Assembly (NCBI GenBank): GCA_902796875.1
Contig: CADBQT010000189.1
Coordinates: forward strand, 1 to 8,593
DNA: 8,593 nt
Origin: an uncultured Eubacteriales bacterium
GTDB taxonomy: Bacteria; Bacillota; Clostridia; Peptostreptococcales; Anaerovoracaceae
Direction of reading: 5' to 3'
Shown here: one piece after another, positions 1-7,323 of the stretch
Layout: the number at the start of each line of letters is the position of its first letter
How positions within the stretch are numbered: the stretch's first letter is position 1
Made by a program: the position numbers and the translations under genes
Notes under the pieces: model-generated
Told to the model about the DNA's origin: nothing
The model's database searches: none
What the model saw: the letters and a program-made list of their open reading frames with translations, nothing else

Positions 1-686
1 AGGATCACGAATCCCTTGTTCTTCTTCACGATATATCCATTTCTATCCGCCAGCAGCGGTCCCATCATCGGGCCGCCGTCGATGATCTCGTAGTCGGAGA
101 AATCATCGATCCCGGACTGCCGGAGAACATCCATGACCGGTGTTCCCACGGGGACCTTGAAGGTCTTTCTCTCCGGGATGTCTCCCGCCAGCGTCACCCA
201 GGTCTCCGTTACCGGCTTGCCCTGGGAGGCGAGATAGACGTTCATCGCCGTTTCCGCATTGAGCACGACGCATCCGCACATGATCGGGATCCCTGTTTCG
301 GGAACGGTCCTTCCGGTCAGCTCGTACACCATCACCTGCTCATCTCCTGCCGGATAGATGTCCGGGAGGATGCCGATGGAGACGTAATCTCCAAAGCCGA
401 GCCTGGCGATGGTGTCCTCCAGGATCTGGATGACGTCACCGTGCTTGCCCTTGATGCCGATGATGGCTTTCTGGGCTTTTACCTGACGGCCGGCCATTTC
501 AAAGCCGCGAATGATCTCCTCCGGATACATGGCCATGATCTGCTGATCGACCCGCAGGAGGGGTTCGCACTCTGCGCCGTTGAGGAGGATGTACTCCGCC
601 TCGGCATTCAGTTTGACGTGGGTCGGGAAGCCTGCGCCTCCTGCACCGATGATCCCCGCGTCTCTAACCTGATCAAGCAAACTCAT
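1..686 (-). CDS. pduS: PduS/RnfC-like flavo-iron-sulfur oxidoreductase, N-terminal 228 residues (3' end cut by window edge)
   Basis: The frame opens at an ATG at 686 and stays open to the left edge, so only the first 228 codons are seen. The protein begins MSLLDQVRDAGIIGAGGAGF. The glycine-rich GAGGAGFPT (residues 14-22), NGAECEPLL (about 36-44) and PAGDEQ (about 112-117) are hallmarks of the RnfC/Nqo1/PduS family, where this half binds NADH and FMN. The family's C-terminal half carries two [4Fe-4S] clusters and would lie outside. In propanediol compartments PduS is a cobalamin reductase. Here the main enzyme is B12-independent, so a role in supplying electrons to the activase or in NAD recycling is more plausible (inference). 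The Shine-Dalgarno AGGAGAGG sits just before the ATG, 34 nt after the vertex-protein gene. Sure of the family, not of the electron acceptor. Confidence 0.9.
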   Translation of the reverse strand, partial: MSLLDQVRDAGIIGAGGAGFPTHVKLNAEAEYILLNGAECEPLLRVDQQIMAMYPEEIIRGFEMAGRQVKAQKAIIGIKGKHGDVIQILEDTIARLGFGDYVSIGILPDIYPAGDEQVMVYELTGRTVPETGIPIMCGCVVLNAETAMNVYLASQGKPVTETWVTLAGDIPERKTFKVPVGTPVMDVLRQSGIDDFSDYEIIDGGPMMGPLLADRNGYIVKKNKGFVI

Positions 687-720
687 CTTTTCCTCTCCTA
701 ATCAATACTTTCTGTTCGGA

Positions 721-984
721 TCAAAACTCACAATCTTCATCGATGATGCCGACGATAGCGGCATCCGTCGGGATCATGTCGTCCCCGACCATCCTTCTCG
801 CTGAAGATCCCAGAGCGACGAGCACCCGCTCACCGACTCCGGCTCCCACATCGTCAACGGCCACAAGACGCTCTCCCTCGTTGGATCCGCCGCCGATGAC
901 TTCGAGAAGCATCAGCTTGCGTCCCATGAGCAGATCGGTCTTTCTCGTTGACCAGATGTTGTCGACAACCTTCGCTGTGAGCAT
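721..984 (-). CDS. eutN: EutN/CcmL-family pentameric shell vertex protein (BMC-P)
   Basis: An 87-residue protein of the usual length for the family that forms pentamers closing the vertices of microcompartment shells. Conserved blocks are visible: the opening MLTAKVVDNIWSTRK, the central VAVDDVGAGVGERVLV, GSSARR (about 60-65) and the closing PTDAAIVGIID strand. These match EutN, PduN and CcmL. The start is an ATG only 3 nt after the stop of the GrpU-like gene. Its Shine-Dalgarno (GGAGAG) lies within the end of that gene, so the two shell proteins are probably translationally coupled. It is a structural part with no catalytic role expected. One vertex gene is seen in the window; others could lie outside. 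Confidence 0.95.
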   Translation of the reverse strand: MLTAKVVDNIWSTRKTDLLMGRKLMLLEVIGGGSNEGERLVAVDDVGAGVGERVLVALGSSARRMVGDDMIPTDAAIVGIIDEDCEF

Positions 985-987
985 GTC

Positions 988-1296
988 TTACTCTCCTCTC
1001 CTCTTTCGTTCCTCCGCATCGTCCTGGATGGCCTTGATGGCCGCCTCCACCGATGCGGTGTCTCCGAAAATCGCTAACATGATCATATTCTGCGGACAGC
1101 TTCCGCGAATATCCTCTACCGTAACGCCGACTGTTTTTTCGGCGATGTCCGACGCCACGACCATTTCGATCAGTTTCCCCTGGACCAGCCCTACAGCGTC
1201 GATGTTCTCGGGCCGCTCGCTGGCGGGGGAACCTTTCCTGTGCATCAGGATGTCGATGGTTCCCTTGGACGGCGTCTTGATGATCCTGAAGTCCAT
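988..1296 (-). CDS. grpU: GrpU-like microcompartment shell protein with an iron-sulfur motif at the pore loop
   Basis: A 102-residue BMC-domain protein. The core from IDAVGLVQGKLIEMV (about 32-46) through AIFGDTASVEAAIKAI (about 75-90) is the shell-protein fold. It ends straight after the last helix, without the usual final strand. An N-terminal stretch (FRIIKTPSKGTIDILM, about 3-18) is extra compared with PduA-type proteins, which suggests a permuted strand order (inference). The loop GSCPQN at residues 65-70 matches the G-X-C-P-Q motif described for GrpU, a shell protein of glycyl-radical compartments shown to bind an oxygen-labile Fe-S cluster near its central pore. Cys67 would be the ligand. 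The start has a strong Shine-Dalgarno (AAAGGAG, 4 nt spacer). The C-terminal tail is charged (ERKRRGE). Family assignment to BMC is certain; assignment to GrpU rests on the motif and the locus type. Confidence 0.85.
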   Translation of the reverse strand: MDFRIIKTPSKGTIDILMHRKGSPASERPENIDAVGLVQGKLIEMVVASDIAEKTVGVTVEDIRGSCPQNMIMLAIFGDTASVEAAIKAIQDDAEERKRRGE

Positions 1297-1311
1297 GACA
1301 CTCCTTTCTGC

Positions 1312-2166
1312 TTAGTACCGTTCCTCCTGCTTGCAGCTGAGGGCGATGCCCAGCGGAGTGACGAACATGGGATTCTTCGGTTTGTATACCGGGATGCCCA
1401 GCCGTTTCTCCACCGCGTCTTCGATGCCGGTCAGACAGGCCGTTCCGCCGACCAGGGAGATCGAATCCACATTCCAGCCTTCGATCTGGCCCCGGATGAT
1501 GGTCGCCACCTTGTCGATGACCGGACCCATGACGGGAAAGATCTCTCTGTGATTTTTCTCGTCTCTCTTGTACAGTTCCGCTTCTTCAAAGGGCATCTTG
1601 TACGCTCCGGCCAGGACCAGAGAGAAGTGGGTGCCTCCCGTCGGCGCGTCGTCGATGTGGACGACCTTGCCGTCTTCGAAGATGGAGATCCCCGTCGTTC
1701 CTCCGCCGATGTCCACCACAGCGCCGTCCTTGATCTTCAGCACCTGGTTGGCCGCTGTGGGTTCGTCCAGCACGTTGCTGACCACGAATCCGGCGCCCCG
1801 GACCACGTTGGCTACAGCGCCGCCGTCGACGGATTCTGTTCCCGGCGGGATGGCCGCTGCCGCGTAGACCAGTTCTTCAACGCCCAGCTTTTCTTCCAGC
1901 TGCTCCTTCATCTCACGTACGATGTGGATGGCCCCCACGTAGTCGACGACCATGCCGTCTCTGACCACGCTGGCGTATTTGTATGCCCCCGCCACCGGTT
2001 CGAAGTTTTCGTCCAGGACCGCCACGACCACGCAGGCCGTACCCAGGTCCACACCGGTGTAATACACGGGATCTTTTTTCTTTGATTTGATCGGTCTTTC
2101 GATCACTCGCTCGAACTTATCTACCAGTTGATCGCAGTAGTCGAAGTTTATTCTTTTCTTTGACAT
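1312..2166 (-). CDS. eutJ: EutJ-like chaperone/ATPase of the actin-Hsp70 fold
   Basis: A 284-residue protein starting MSKKRINFDYCDQLVDKFER. I chose the ATG at 2166 rather than an in-frame ATG 24 nt upstream, because a purine-rich run (GGGGGGAA) lies just before it. Actin/Hsp70 nucleotide-binding motifs are present: phosphate-1 GVDLGTA (38-44), DEPTAAN (134-140), phosphate-2 VVDIGGGTTGIS (150-161) and the adenosine motif VGGTACLTG (239-247). EutJ has the ATPase half of Hsp70 without a substrate-binding domain. It is found in many ethanolamine and glycyl-radical compartment operons, where a chaperone or reactivating-factor role is proposed but not firmly shown. Its start overlaps the end of the EutT-like gene by 19 nt. 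It is followed 15 nt later by the GrpU-like gene. A role in cargo folding or shell assembly is inference. Confidence 0.92.
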   Translation of the reverse strand: MSKKRINFDYCDQLVDKFERVIERPIKSKKKDPVYYTGVDLGTACVVVAVLDENFEPVAGAYKYASVVRDGMVVDYVGAIHIVREMKEQLEEKLGVEELVYAAAAIPPGTESVDGGAVANVVRGAGFVVSNVLDEPTAANQVLKIKDGAVVDIGGGTTGISIFEDGKVVHIDDAPTGGTHFSLVLAGAYKMPFEEAELYKRDEKNHREIFPVMGPVIDKVATIIRGQIEGWNVDSISLVGGTACLTGIEDAVEKRLGIPVYKPKNPMFVTPLGIALSCKQEERY

Positions 2167-2807
2167 CCGTTCCCCCCGAAAGCTATGCAAATCATCTGGT
2201 TCAGTCGGTTAATGATCTGGTTGATCCGTTCCGGAATGGCCTTGTTGGTGCAGTGGGTCTCCATGAGGACCACGTGGACCTCATACAGGGCGCACCGGAG
2301 CCTGTGCAAAAGCAGGATCTCCTTGCCTTTGGCCGACTGGACGTGGAAGCTGGTGATATCGAAGCAATCCCCCAGTTCGCTGGAGAAATTGTCCCCGTTG
2401 ATCCCGCTGCACGCCGTGCAGACCAGAGGCTCAAAGGCCTTTCCTTCTCCGTCCATCCGCTTGATGTCATCAAAGGTCTGCCCCAGCTGGAGGACCTCCT
2501 GAGCCATCACCGGATCTCTGTCCATGAGCTCGCATGCAGTCAGCAGGAACAGAGAATCCGTCGACTTCAGACAGGCCGCCAGTCTCTTGTTCTTCAGCAG
2601 ATCCGGCGTTCCGGAGGTCGGCGTTCTGCCGGCGACCACTCCGTCGCCCACATGCATGGCCGTACCATCGGCGAAAACGTTGATCTGCCGATCCTGCAGG
2701 AACTGCCTCGCACCCGGCGTCAGTCTGGCGCCCGGCTCGATCTCATAGCTGGAGAAAGGCTTGTCCCGATAGATCGTTCTCAAATCTTCTTCAGTAATCC
2801 ATTTCAT
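2148..2807 (-). CDS. EutT-like cobalamin adenosyltransferase-family protein lacking the EutT metal-binding cysteines
   Basis: A 219-residue protein. The N-terminus (ITEEDLR at 4-10, PGARLTPGARQFL at 25-37) is the short domain shared by EutT and EutQ. The rest fits the EutT helical bundle: LKSTDSLFLLTACEL (about 80-94) and a C-terminal pair of helices (LLLHRLRCALYEVHVVLMET, about 165-184, and RINQIINRLNQMICIAF, 194-210). EutT converts cob(I)alamin to adenosylcobalamin for ethanolamine ammonia-lyase. The HX11CCXXC metal site of enterobacterial EutT is absent, and the region that would hold it (about 46-75) is short and cysteine-free. Other cysteines occur (CTAC at 130-133, Cys148). No cupin domain is present, so it is not EutQ. 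The start is in an ATGA overlap with the EutP-like gene. Whether it still binds ATP or corrinoid is unknown. Confidence 0.75.
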   Translation of the reverse strand: MKWITEEDLRTIYRDKPFSSYEIEPGARLTPGARQFLQDRQINVFADGTAMHVGDGVVAGRTPTSGTPDLLKNKRLAACLKSTDSLFLLTACELMDRDPVMAQEVLQLGQTFDDIKRMDGEGKAFEPLVCTACSGINGDNFSSELGDCFDITSFHVQSAKGKEILLLHRLRCALYEVHVVLMETHCTNKAIPERINQIINRLNQMICIAFGGNGCQRKE

Positions 2808-3265
2808 CGATCTTCGTCCTTTTCAATCATGAACTCGCGTAAATGATCCTTCAGTTCGTCGATCCCCGTCCTCTCCGTCAGACTGACGGGGAAGTACGGA
2901 GGGTCTACTCCAATGGCTTTTAACTGTTTCTCGCAAGTCTCCCGGTTTTCCGGATGAACGTCGGCCTTGGTGATGACCCCCGTCACCGGACACCGGAACA
3001 CTTTCGCAAAGCCCGGAGAATATATTTCGGTAACATCGCTCTGGTCCACCAGGATCAGAACGTGACCCGCGTTGTTCTGGGCGGCGGATATGAGGTGCTT
3101 GTACATCCACGGATTCTCCAGGTAAGCCCCGGGGACGTCGATGGTGTACTTGCCGAAGATCATATCCTGCGTCTTCCGCAAAGGCCCGTCATAGTCGTTT
3201 AGGATATTGACCAGTGAGGTTTTCCCCGACTTGCCGGCGCCCACCACCATGATCTTGCGTCTCAT
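2804..3265 (-). CDS. eutP: EutP/PduV-like small P-loop protein
   Basis: A 153-residue protein of the EutP/PduV family. The start at 3265 gives MRRKIMVVGAGKSGKTSL, with the Walker A loop GAGKSGKT at 9-16. A longer frame upstream lies inside the preceding shell gene and adds nothing conserved. Other GTPase-like motifs are DVPG (43-46, G3), TKAD (99-102, a G4 with Thr in place of the usual Asn) and SLTERTG (128-134). In Salmonella, EutP was reported to have acetate kinase activity in ethanolamine breakdown, and PduV is linked to the compartment surface. In this operon acetate or ATP formation from acetaldehyde-derived acetyl groups would fit, but the choice between the two roles cannot be made from sequence. 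It overlaps its neighbours by ATGA on both sides, which suggests coupled translation. Confidence 0.9.
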   Translation of the reverse strand: MRRKIMVVGAGKSGKTSLVNILNDYDGPLRKTQDMIFGKYTIDVPGAYLENPWMYKHLISAAQNNAGHVLILVDQSDVTEIYSPGFAKVFRCPVTGVITKADVHPENRETCEKQLKAIGVDPPYFPVSLTERTGIDELKDHLREFMIEKDEDR

Positions 3266-3621
3266 GTCTTCGTCACCTGAACGGTGGTGAATTCCATCAG
3301 GTCGCACAGTGTGTCGCAGACCGCCTGGAGGGCCGTCTCCACACTCTGCACATCCCCGGCGATAACGACGGATCCGGTGAACCTGTCCAGAAACCCGATC
3401 TCCACGTTGGCCGCCTTGGTGGCGATGTCCGCCGCGATGATGGCCGTTTCGTAGGGCGACAGGGTCAGGATGCCGATGGCTCCCATGTCGTCGATGCCGA
3501 GACGCTCGTAGATATCCGTTACCGGAGCAGCGATGACGTGTGCGATCGTCACCTGCTTGCCCGGGACCGACTCTTCGATGACGCGATTCAGTTCCAATGG
3601 TCTTTCATTCAGAATACCCAT
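3262..3621 (-). CDS. eutS: EutS/PduU-type circularly permuted BMC shell protein
   Basis: A 119-residue protein that reads along its whole length like PduU and EutS. It has an N-terminal arm ending in VPGKQVTIAHVIAAP (19-33), the permuted BMC core AIGILTLSPYETAIIAADIATKAA (about 48-71), VEIGFLDRFTGSVVIAGDV (73-91) and a C-terminal strand FTTVQVTKT. In PduU and EutS the N-terminal arm forms a small beta-barrel capping the sixfold pore. The start ATG has AGAGGA upstream, 11 nt after the cutD stop. CutR-type proteins of choline compartments belong to the same permuted class. The gene is a structural shell component. Confidence in the class is high; the exact symbol (eutS, pduU or cutR) is conventional. 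Confidence 0.94.
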   Translation of the reverse strand: MGILNERPLELNRVIEESVPGKQVTIAHVIAAPVTDIYERLGIDDMGAIGILTLSPYETAIIAADIATKAANVEIGFLDRFTGSVVIAGDVQSVETALQAVCDTLCDLMEFTTVQVTKT

Positions 3622-3632
3622 CGTGTCCTCTC

Positions 3633-4580
3633 TTAGTGCCTGATCACGGATACCGGCAGATCATATTTGGCGATCCACCCTTCGATTCTGTCCAGATCTT
3701 CCTCATCAAGCTTGACCTCGTCGGTAATGGGATACTCCATATCCAGCTGGTCGTACTTGTTGACCCCCATCTTGTGATAGGGCAGCAGGTCGATCCCCTT
3801 GAAATTCTTCGCGTCCTTATAGGGAAGGAGGAATTCCATGACTCCTTCGATCTCCTCCTGGCTGTCGTTGACTCCCCGGAGCATGGGCATGCGGATACGC
3901 ACGTTGTACCGATTGTCCAGAAGAGTCTTCAGATTATCCAGGATGATCTCGTTTCTCACCCCGGTCAGTTCACTGTGGCGATCCGAGTCGAAATGCTTGA
4001 TGTCGAAGAGGAAGAGATCGATGAACTCCGCCAGCTTCATCATCGTTTCTTTCTTCGTATAGCCACAGGTCTCGATGGCCGTGTTGATGCCCTCCTGCTT
4101 GGCTGCCTGGAGCAGACTGAGTGCCGCCTCGGGCTGAGCGGTGCATTCCCCGCCGCCCAGGGTGACCCCACCGCCGGATACGTCGTAGAAGCCCCGGTCC
4201 TCCCGAACCACATCCATCAGTTCGGAGATGGTCTTCGTCTCTCCGGCGATATCCAGCGCGTTGTAAAGGCAGGCGTCCTCGCAGGCGCGGCATCCGATGC
4301 AGTCGATGCTCCGATCGACGTAATGCCCCTCATCCCCCATCTGGTGGATGCCCTGGGGACAGGCCGGGACACATGCTCCGCAGTGGGCGCACACGTCCTT
4401 TTTGAACATGACCTGGTATTTTCTCAGCAAACCTTCGGGATTGGAGCACCACTGGCAGCGCAGAGGGCAGCCCTTGAAGAAGACAAGGGTCCTGACTCCG
4501 GGTCCATCATGCATATTGTATTTCTGGATGTTGAATATGACCGCTTTACGCTCGATCACATCCCCGTTTCTGCCGCTCAT
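3633..4580 (-). CDS. cutD: Choline TMA-lyase activating enzyme, radical SAM glycyl-radical activase
   Basis: A 315-residue activase that abstracts a hydrogen from a glycine of CutC using S-adenosylmethionine. The radical-SAM cluster motif CPLRCQWC has CX3CX2C cysteines at 38, 42 and 45. It is followed by two ferredoxin-type [4Fe-4S] sites, Cys64/67/70/74 and Cys94/97/100/104, the usual auxiliary clusters of glycyl-radical activases. The SAM-binding region is GGGVTLGGGECT (136-147). NMHDGPGVRTLVFFKGCP (22-39) is typical of the family. The gene follows cutC after 76 nt, the largest gap in the operon, which fits an activase needed in small amounts. The ATG at 4580 has only a distant AGGA 11 nt upstream. 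An internal GTG (residue 8) is possible, but the motifs are unaffected. A low-potential electron donor is needed and is not encoded as a flavodoxin here. Confidence 0.95.
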   Translation of the reverse strand: MSGRNGDVIERKAVIFNIQKYNMHDGPGVRTLVFFKGCPLRCQWCSNPEGLLRKYQVMFKKDVCAHCGACVPACPQGIHQMGDEGHYVDRSIDCIGCRACEDACLYNALDIAGETKTISELMDVVREDRGFYDVSGGGVTLGGGECTAQPEAALSLLQAAKQEGINTAIETCGYTKKETMMKLAEFIDLFLFDIKHFDSDRHSELTGVRNEIILDNLKTLLDNRYNVRIRMPMLRGVNDSQEEIEGVMEFLLPYKDAKNFKGIDLLPYHKMGVNKYDQLDMEYPITDEVKLDEEDLDRIEGWIAKYDLPVSVIRH

Positions 4581-4656
4581 GGTGCACCATTTCCTGAAGA
4601 CTTACGTTAACTTGCGTTTGCCGTTTTCCGGCTGATCCGTTCTGAGCCTTTCTGGA

Positions 4657-7317
4657 CTAGAACTTGGTCAGCATGGTCCGGCTGATGATCTCGTCCTGAA
4701 CATCCTTGCACAGTTCGGTGAAGAATGCGGAGTATCCGGCCACACGGACCACCAGGTCTCTGTAGCTGTCCGGATCCTTCTGAGCTGCCAGCATGTCCTC
4801 GTTGTTGACGTAGTTGAACTGCATCTCGCCGTTGCCGAACATGCATGCCGTTCTCAGCAGGGTGATGATCCCCTGTTCGCCTTCCGGCGTGTCCAGGATA
4901 CCCGGCATCAGCTTGAAGTTGTGGACCAGTCCGATGTTCATGTTGTCGTTGGACATCTTGGATACGGACTTGATGATCGCCGTCGGGCCCTTGTAGTCTG
5001 CACCCTGGGTCGGGGAGATACCGTCGGACAGCGGTGTCCACGCGTTCCGGCCGTTGGCCGATGCTCCGGTCAGCTGACCGAACGGAGTGTTGTTCGAGAT
5101 GGACAGCGTGCCGTGGGACATCTTGGAGAACAGCGTTCTGTACTTCTTATGCTCATGCTCGGTGAACTGAATGATGTCTGCGCAGAAGTAGTCCGCATAG
5201 TCATCATCGTTGCCGTACTTGGGCGCTTCCAGACAATCCTTCTGGATCTGCTCGTATCCGACGAAGTCGGCCTTGAGCGCTTCATTCAGCTGCTCCAGGG
5301 TGTACTTCTTGTCGTCGAAGACCAGCTTCTTGATGGCCGCCATGGAGTCGGCGTAGGTGGCCAGTCCGGACCAGACGACGCCGGGGCCGTAGTTGTACAT
5401 GGCTCCGCCGCACTCGACGCCCATGCCCTTTTCCATACATCCTTCAAACATGATGGACATCAGCGGCTTGGGTGCCAGTTCACGATGGACTCTCTGAGAG
5501 ATGACCGTCATGACCGCAGTCCACTTGGTGACGTACTTGATGATGTCCTTGACCGCCGTATCAAATTCCTCGAAGGTCTTGTACTGGGACAGGGGACCCA
5601 TGTCGGGAACGACCTGCTTGCCGTACCAGAGAGGAACCCCGTGGTTCAGGGCCAGCTCGATACAGATGGGCCACTGGGTGTAGGACGTGGACGTCCACTG
5701 ATACAGTCTGCCGGATTTCTGCGGTTCTACGCAACCCATGAGGCAGTAGTCTCTGGCATCCTCGATGTCGATGCCCTTGGCCAGCATCATCTTGATATGG
5801 GTGTCGTCGAAGTGGCAGGCCGGGAATCCCATGCCGGCACGAACGACGTCGACGATCTTCTCCAGATATTTCTGGGGTGACTTGTTGTGGATCCGGCAGG
5901 CCAGGGACGGCTGATAGATCTTGGTGTGCCGTACGGCATCCATCAGCAGATAGGTCAGATCGTTGGTCGCGTCGCGGCCTTCTCTGGTCACGCCGCCGAC
6001 GCACATGTTGACGAAGGGCTGATATCCGGCGAAGAACTTGGATGCGCCTTCGCTGGTGACCCACATCATCTCGGACATCTTGATCAGCATGCAGCTGGCC
6101 AGTTCAAAGGCCTGATAGTTGTTCATCCGGCCGGAGTCGATGTCTGCCTTGTAGTAGGGATACATGTACTGGTCCACACGACCGATGGACATACCCGTCT
6201 GGTTCTCTTCCACCGGAAGCAGGGATTCGATGGTCCATACGGACTGGATGGCTTCCCAGAAAGTCTCCGGCTTGTTGGCCGGTACTCTGGAACAGACCTG
6301 AGAGATCTGCATGAGTTCTGCTTTTCTCTGGGGATCTGCCTCTGCCGCTGCCTTCTGGGCCGCGTACTCGGACAGTCTCCGGGCATAGATCATGACGCCT
6401 TCGGTGGTCTCGATGATCCCCTTATAGAAGTAGATCTTGTCCAGATCATCCGGATTGGCGTAGTCCAGCTGGGCCAGGTACTCTCTGGCTTCCTGCTGGA
6501 TGTCCTTCATGCCCTTCTTCATCAGGATGACGTCGTAACCCGGGTTGGAGTCGCCGCCGCCATTCTGGGCGTGATAGGAACAGTCAGATACATAGGACTC
6601 GCCGGACAGTTCCCAGCCGCCGCATTCCTTGTACTGGTCTTCGCAGTATTCCTCTACGGATTTGCCTTCCCAGAAGGGGAAGAGCTCTTCCTTCATATAT
6701 CTCTTGTCTTCTTCGGAGATGTAGAAGGGGTCCTGATCTCTGGTGCCGATGGTATCCAGTTCGTCCACCATCCACTTCCAGGCGATATCCGGAGCGAAGG
6801 AACCCACACGGGGACCGCCTGTCGGGTTACCGACGATCAGCTCGTGATCCTGGATGATCAGGGGCGCCGTCTCGCAGCAGCGCCGGAAAGCCTTTGCTCT
6901 CAGCAGGAGCTTGGGCATACCCGGATTCTCTTTGGTGATCTCCGTGACCGCTCTCGCACGATGGGTGGAGATGGACGGGACCTGCTTCCGGTAGTTGTCC
7001 TTCAGTGCCTTGATCCTGGGCGTCGGTCCGTCGGGGACTTCCGTTCCGGGCGCGGCGATGGATGTTGCTGCCGGAGCTGCGGCAGCTGCGCCGCTGGTGA
7101 ACCGATCCGCGCCAACGCCGCACATGGGGCACTTGGCCGGAGGGGCAGCGCCTTCATGGACATAGCCGCAGTCGATACACGTCCACTTCTGAGCAGCCTC
7201 TCTCTGAGCGATGTTGTTGGTCACTCCCTCAAACATTCTCTTCAGGGCTTCTCTTTCTTCGGGGGACATGTCTTTCGTGGCTTCTGCCAATTTGTTTGAA
7301 AAATCACGAATATCCAA
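4657..7317 (-). CDS. cutC: Choline trimethylamine-lyase with an inserted rubredoxin-like domain, glycyl radical enzyme
   Basis: An 886-residue enzyme that splits choline into trimethylamine and acetaldehyde. Layout: an amphipathic leader (about 1-40, likely targeting peptide), a rubredoxin-like domain (about 44-75, Cys47/50/63/66), an Ala/Pro linker (76-98), the catalytic PFL-like barrel, and the glycyl loop RVAGYSAFF with radical Gly861. The active-site motif is MGCVEPQ with Cys529 and Glu531. As I recall the numbering of the Desulfovibrio alaskensis enzyme (Tyr208, Asp216, Phe389, Phe395, Cys489, Glu491, Thr502, Tyr506, Gly821; 846 residues), every one falls here at exactly +40: Tyr248, Asp256, Phe429, Phe435, Cys529, Glu531, Thr542, Tyr546, Gly861. 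The choline pocket is therefore intact and 1,2-propanediol or glycerol dehydratase is unlikely. The start is a TTG with a strong Shine-Dalgarno; the next ATG is residue 17 and would remove the leader. Confidence 0.96.
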   Translation of the reverse strand: MDIRDFSNKLAEATKDMSPEEREALKRMFEGVTNNIAQREAAQKWTCIDCGYVHEGAAPPAKCPMCGVGADRFTSGAAAAAPAATSIAAPGTEVPDGPTPRIKALKDNYRKQVPSISTHRARAVTEITKENPGMPKLLLRAKAFRRCCETAPLIIQDHELIVGNPTGGPRVGSFAPDIAWKWMVDELDTIGTRDQDPFYISEEDKRYMKEELFPFWEGKSVEEYCEDQYKECGGWELSGESYVSDCSYHAQNGGGDSNPGYDVILMKKGMKDIQQEAREYLAQLDYANPDDLDKIYFYKGIIETTEGVMIYARRLSEYAAQKAAAEADPQRKAELMQISQVCSRVPANKPETFWEAIQSVWTIESLLPVEENQTGMSIGRVDQYMYPYYKADIDSGRMNNYQAFELASCMLIKMSEMMWVTSEGASKFFAGYQPFVNMCVGGVTREGRDATNDLTYLLMDAVRHTKIYQPSLACRIHNKSPQKYLEKIVDVVRAGMGFPACHFDDTHIKMMLAKGIDIEDARDYCLMGCVEPQKSGRLYQWTSTSYTQWPICIELALNHGVPLWYGKQVVPDMGPLSQYKTFEEFDTAVKDIIKYVTKWTAVMTVISQRVHRELAPKPLMSIMFEGCMEKGMGVECGGAMYNYGPGVVWSGLATYADSMAAIKKLVFDDKKYTLEQLNEALKADFVGYEQIQKDCLEAPKYGNDDDYADYFCADIIQFTEHEHKKYRTLFSKMSHGTLSISNNTPFGQLTGASANGRNAWTPLSDGISPTQGADYKGPTAIIKSVSKMSNDNMNIGLVHNFKLMPGILDTPEGEQGIITLLRTACMFGNGEMQFNYVNNEDMLAAQKDPDSYRDLVVRVAGYSAFFTELCKDVQDEIISRTMLTKF
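7093..7185 (-). other. Rubredoxin/rubrerythrin-type four-cysteine domain within CutC
   Basis: This segment encodes CutC residues 45-75. It begins [12 protein letters not shown] and continues to [12 protein letters not shown], giving CX2C-X12-CX2C. The GYVHEG turn and the Pro after the third cysteine are typical of the short rubredoxin module at the C-terminus of rubrerythrins, which holds one iron by four cysteines. A zinc-ribbon use of the same fold cannot be excluded. It is followed by a low-complexity Ala/Pro linker, as expected for a tethered independent domain. Confidence 0.88.
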
Positions 7318-7323
7318 TGTTCT

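Noticed and set aside
1240..2085. A 281-codon plus-strand frame opposite eutJ, rich in His and Asp
   Set aside because: Its composition is that of a reverse-complement shadow; EutJ motifs on the minus strand are unambiguous.
2167..2190. Upstream in-frame ATG of eutJ adding eight residues
   Set aside because: The added residues have no conserved feature and the purine-rich run fits the ATG at 2166 better.
3597..4610. A 337-codon plus-strand frame opposite cutD
   Set aside because: It mirrors cutD, shows no family motif, and has no convincing ribosome site.
4620..4632. GC stem with GAAAA loop after cutC as a terminator
   Set aside because: The stem is only 4 bp and no U-tract follows; cutD continues in the same direction.
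5887..7299. A 470-codon open frame on the plus strand opposite cutC
   Set aside because: It is fully antisense to a well-conserved gene, has no recognisable motif, and is explained by the codon bias of the coding strand.
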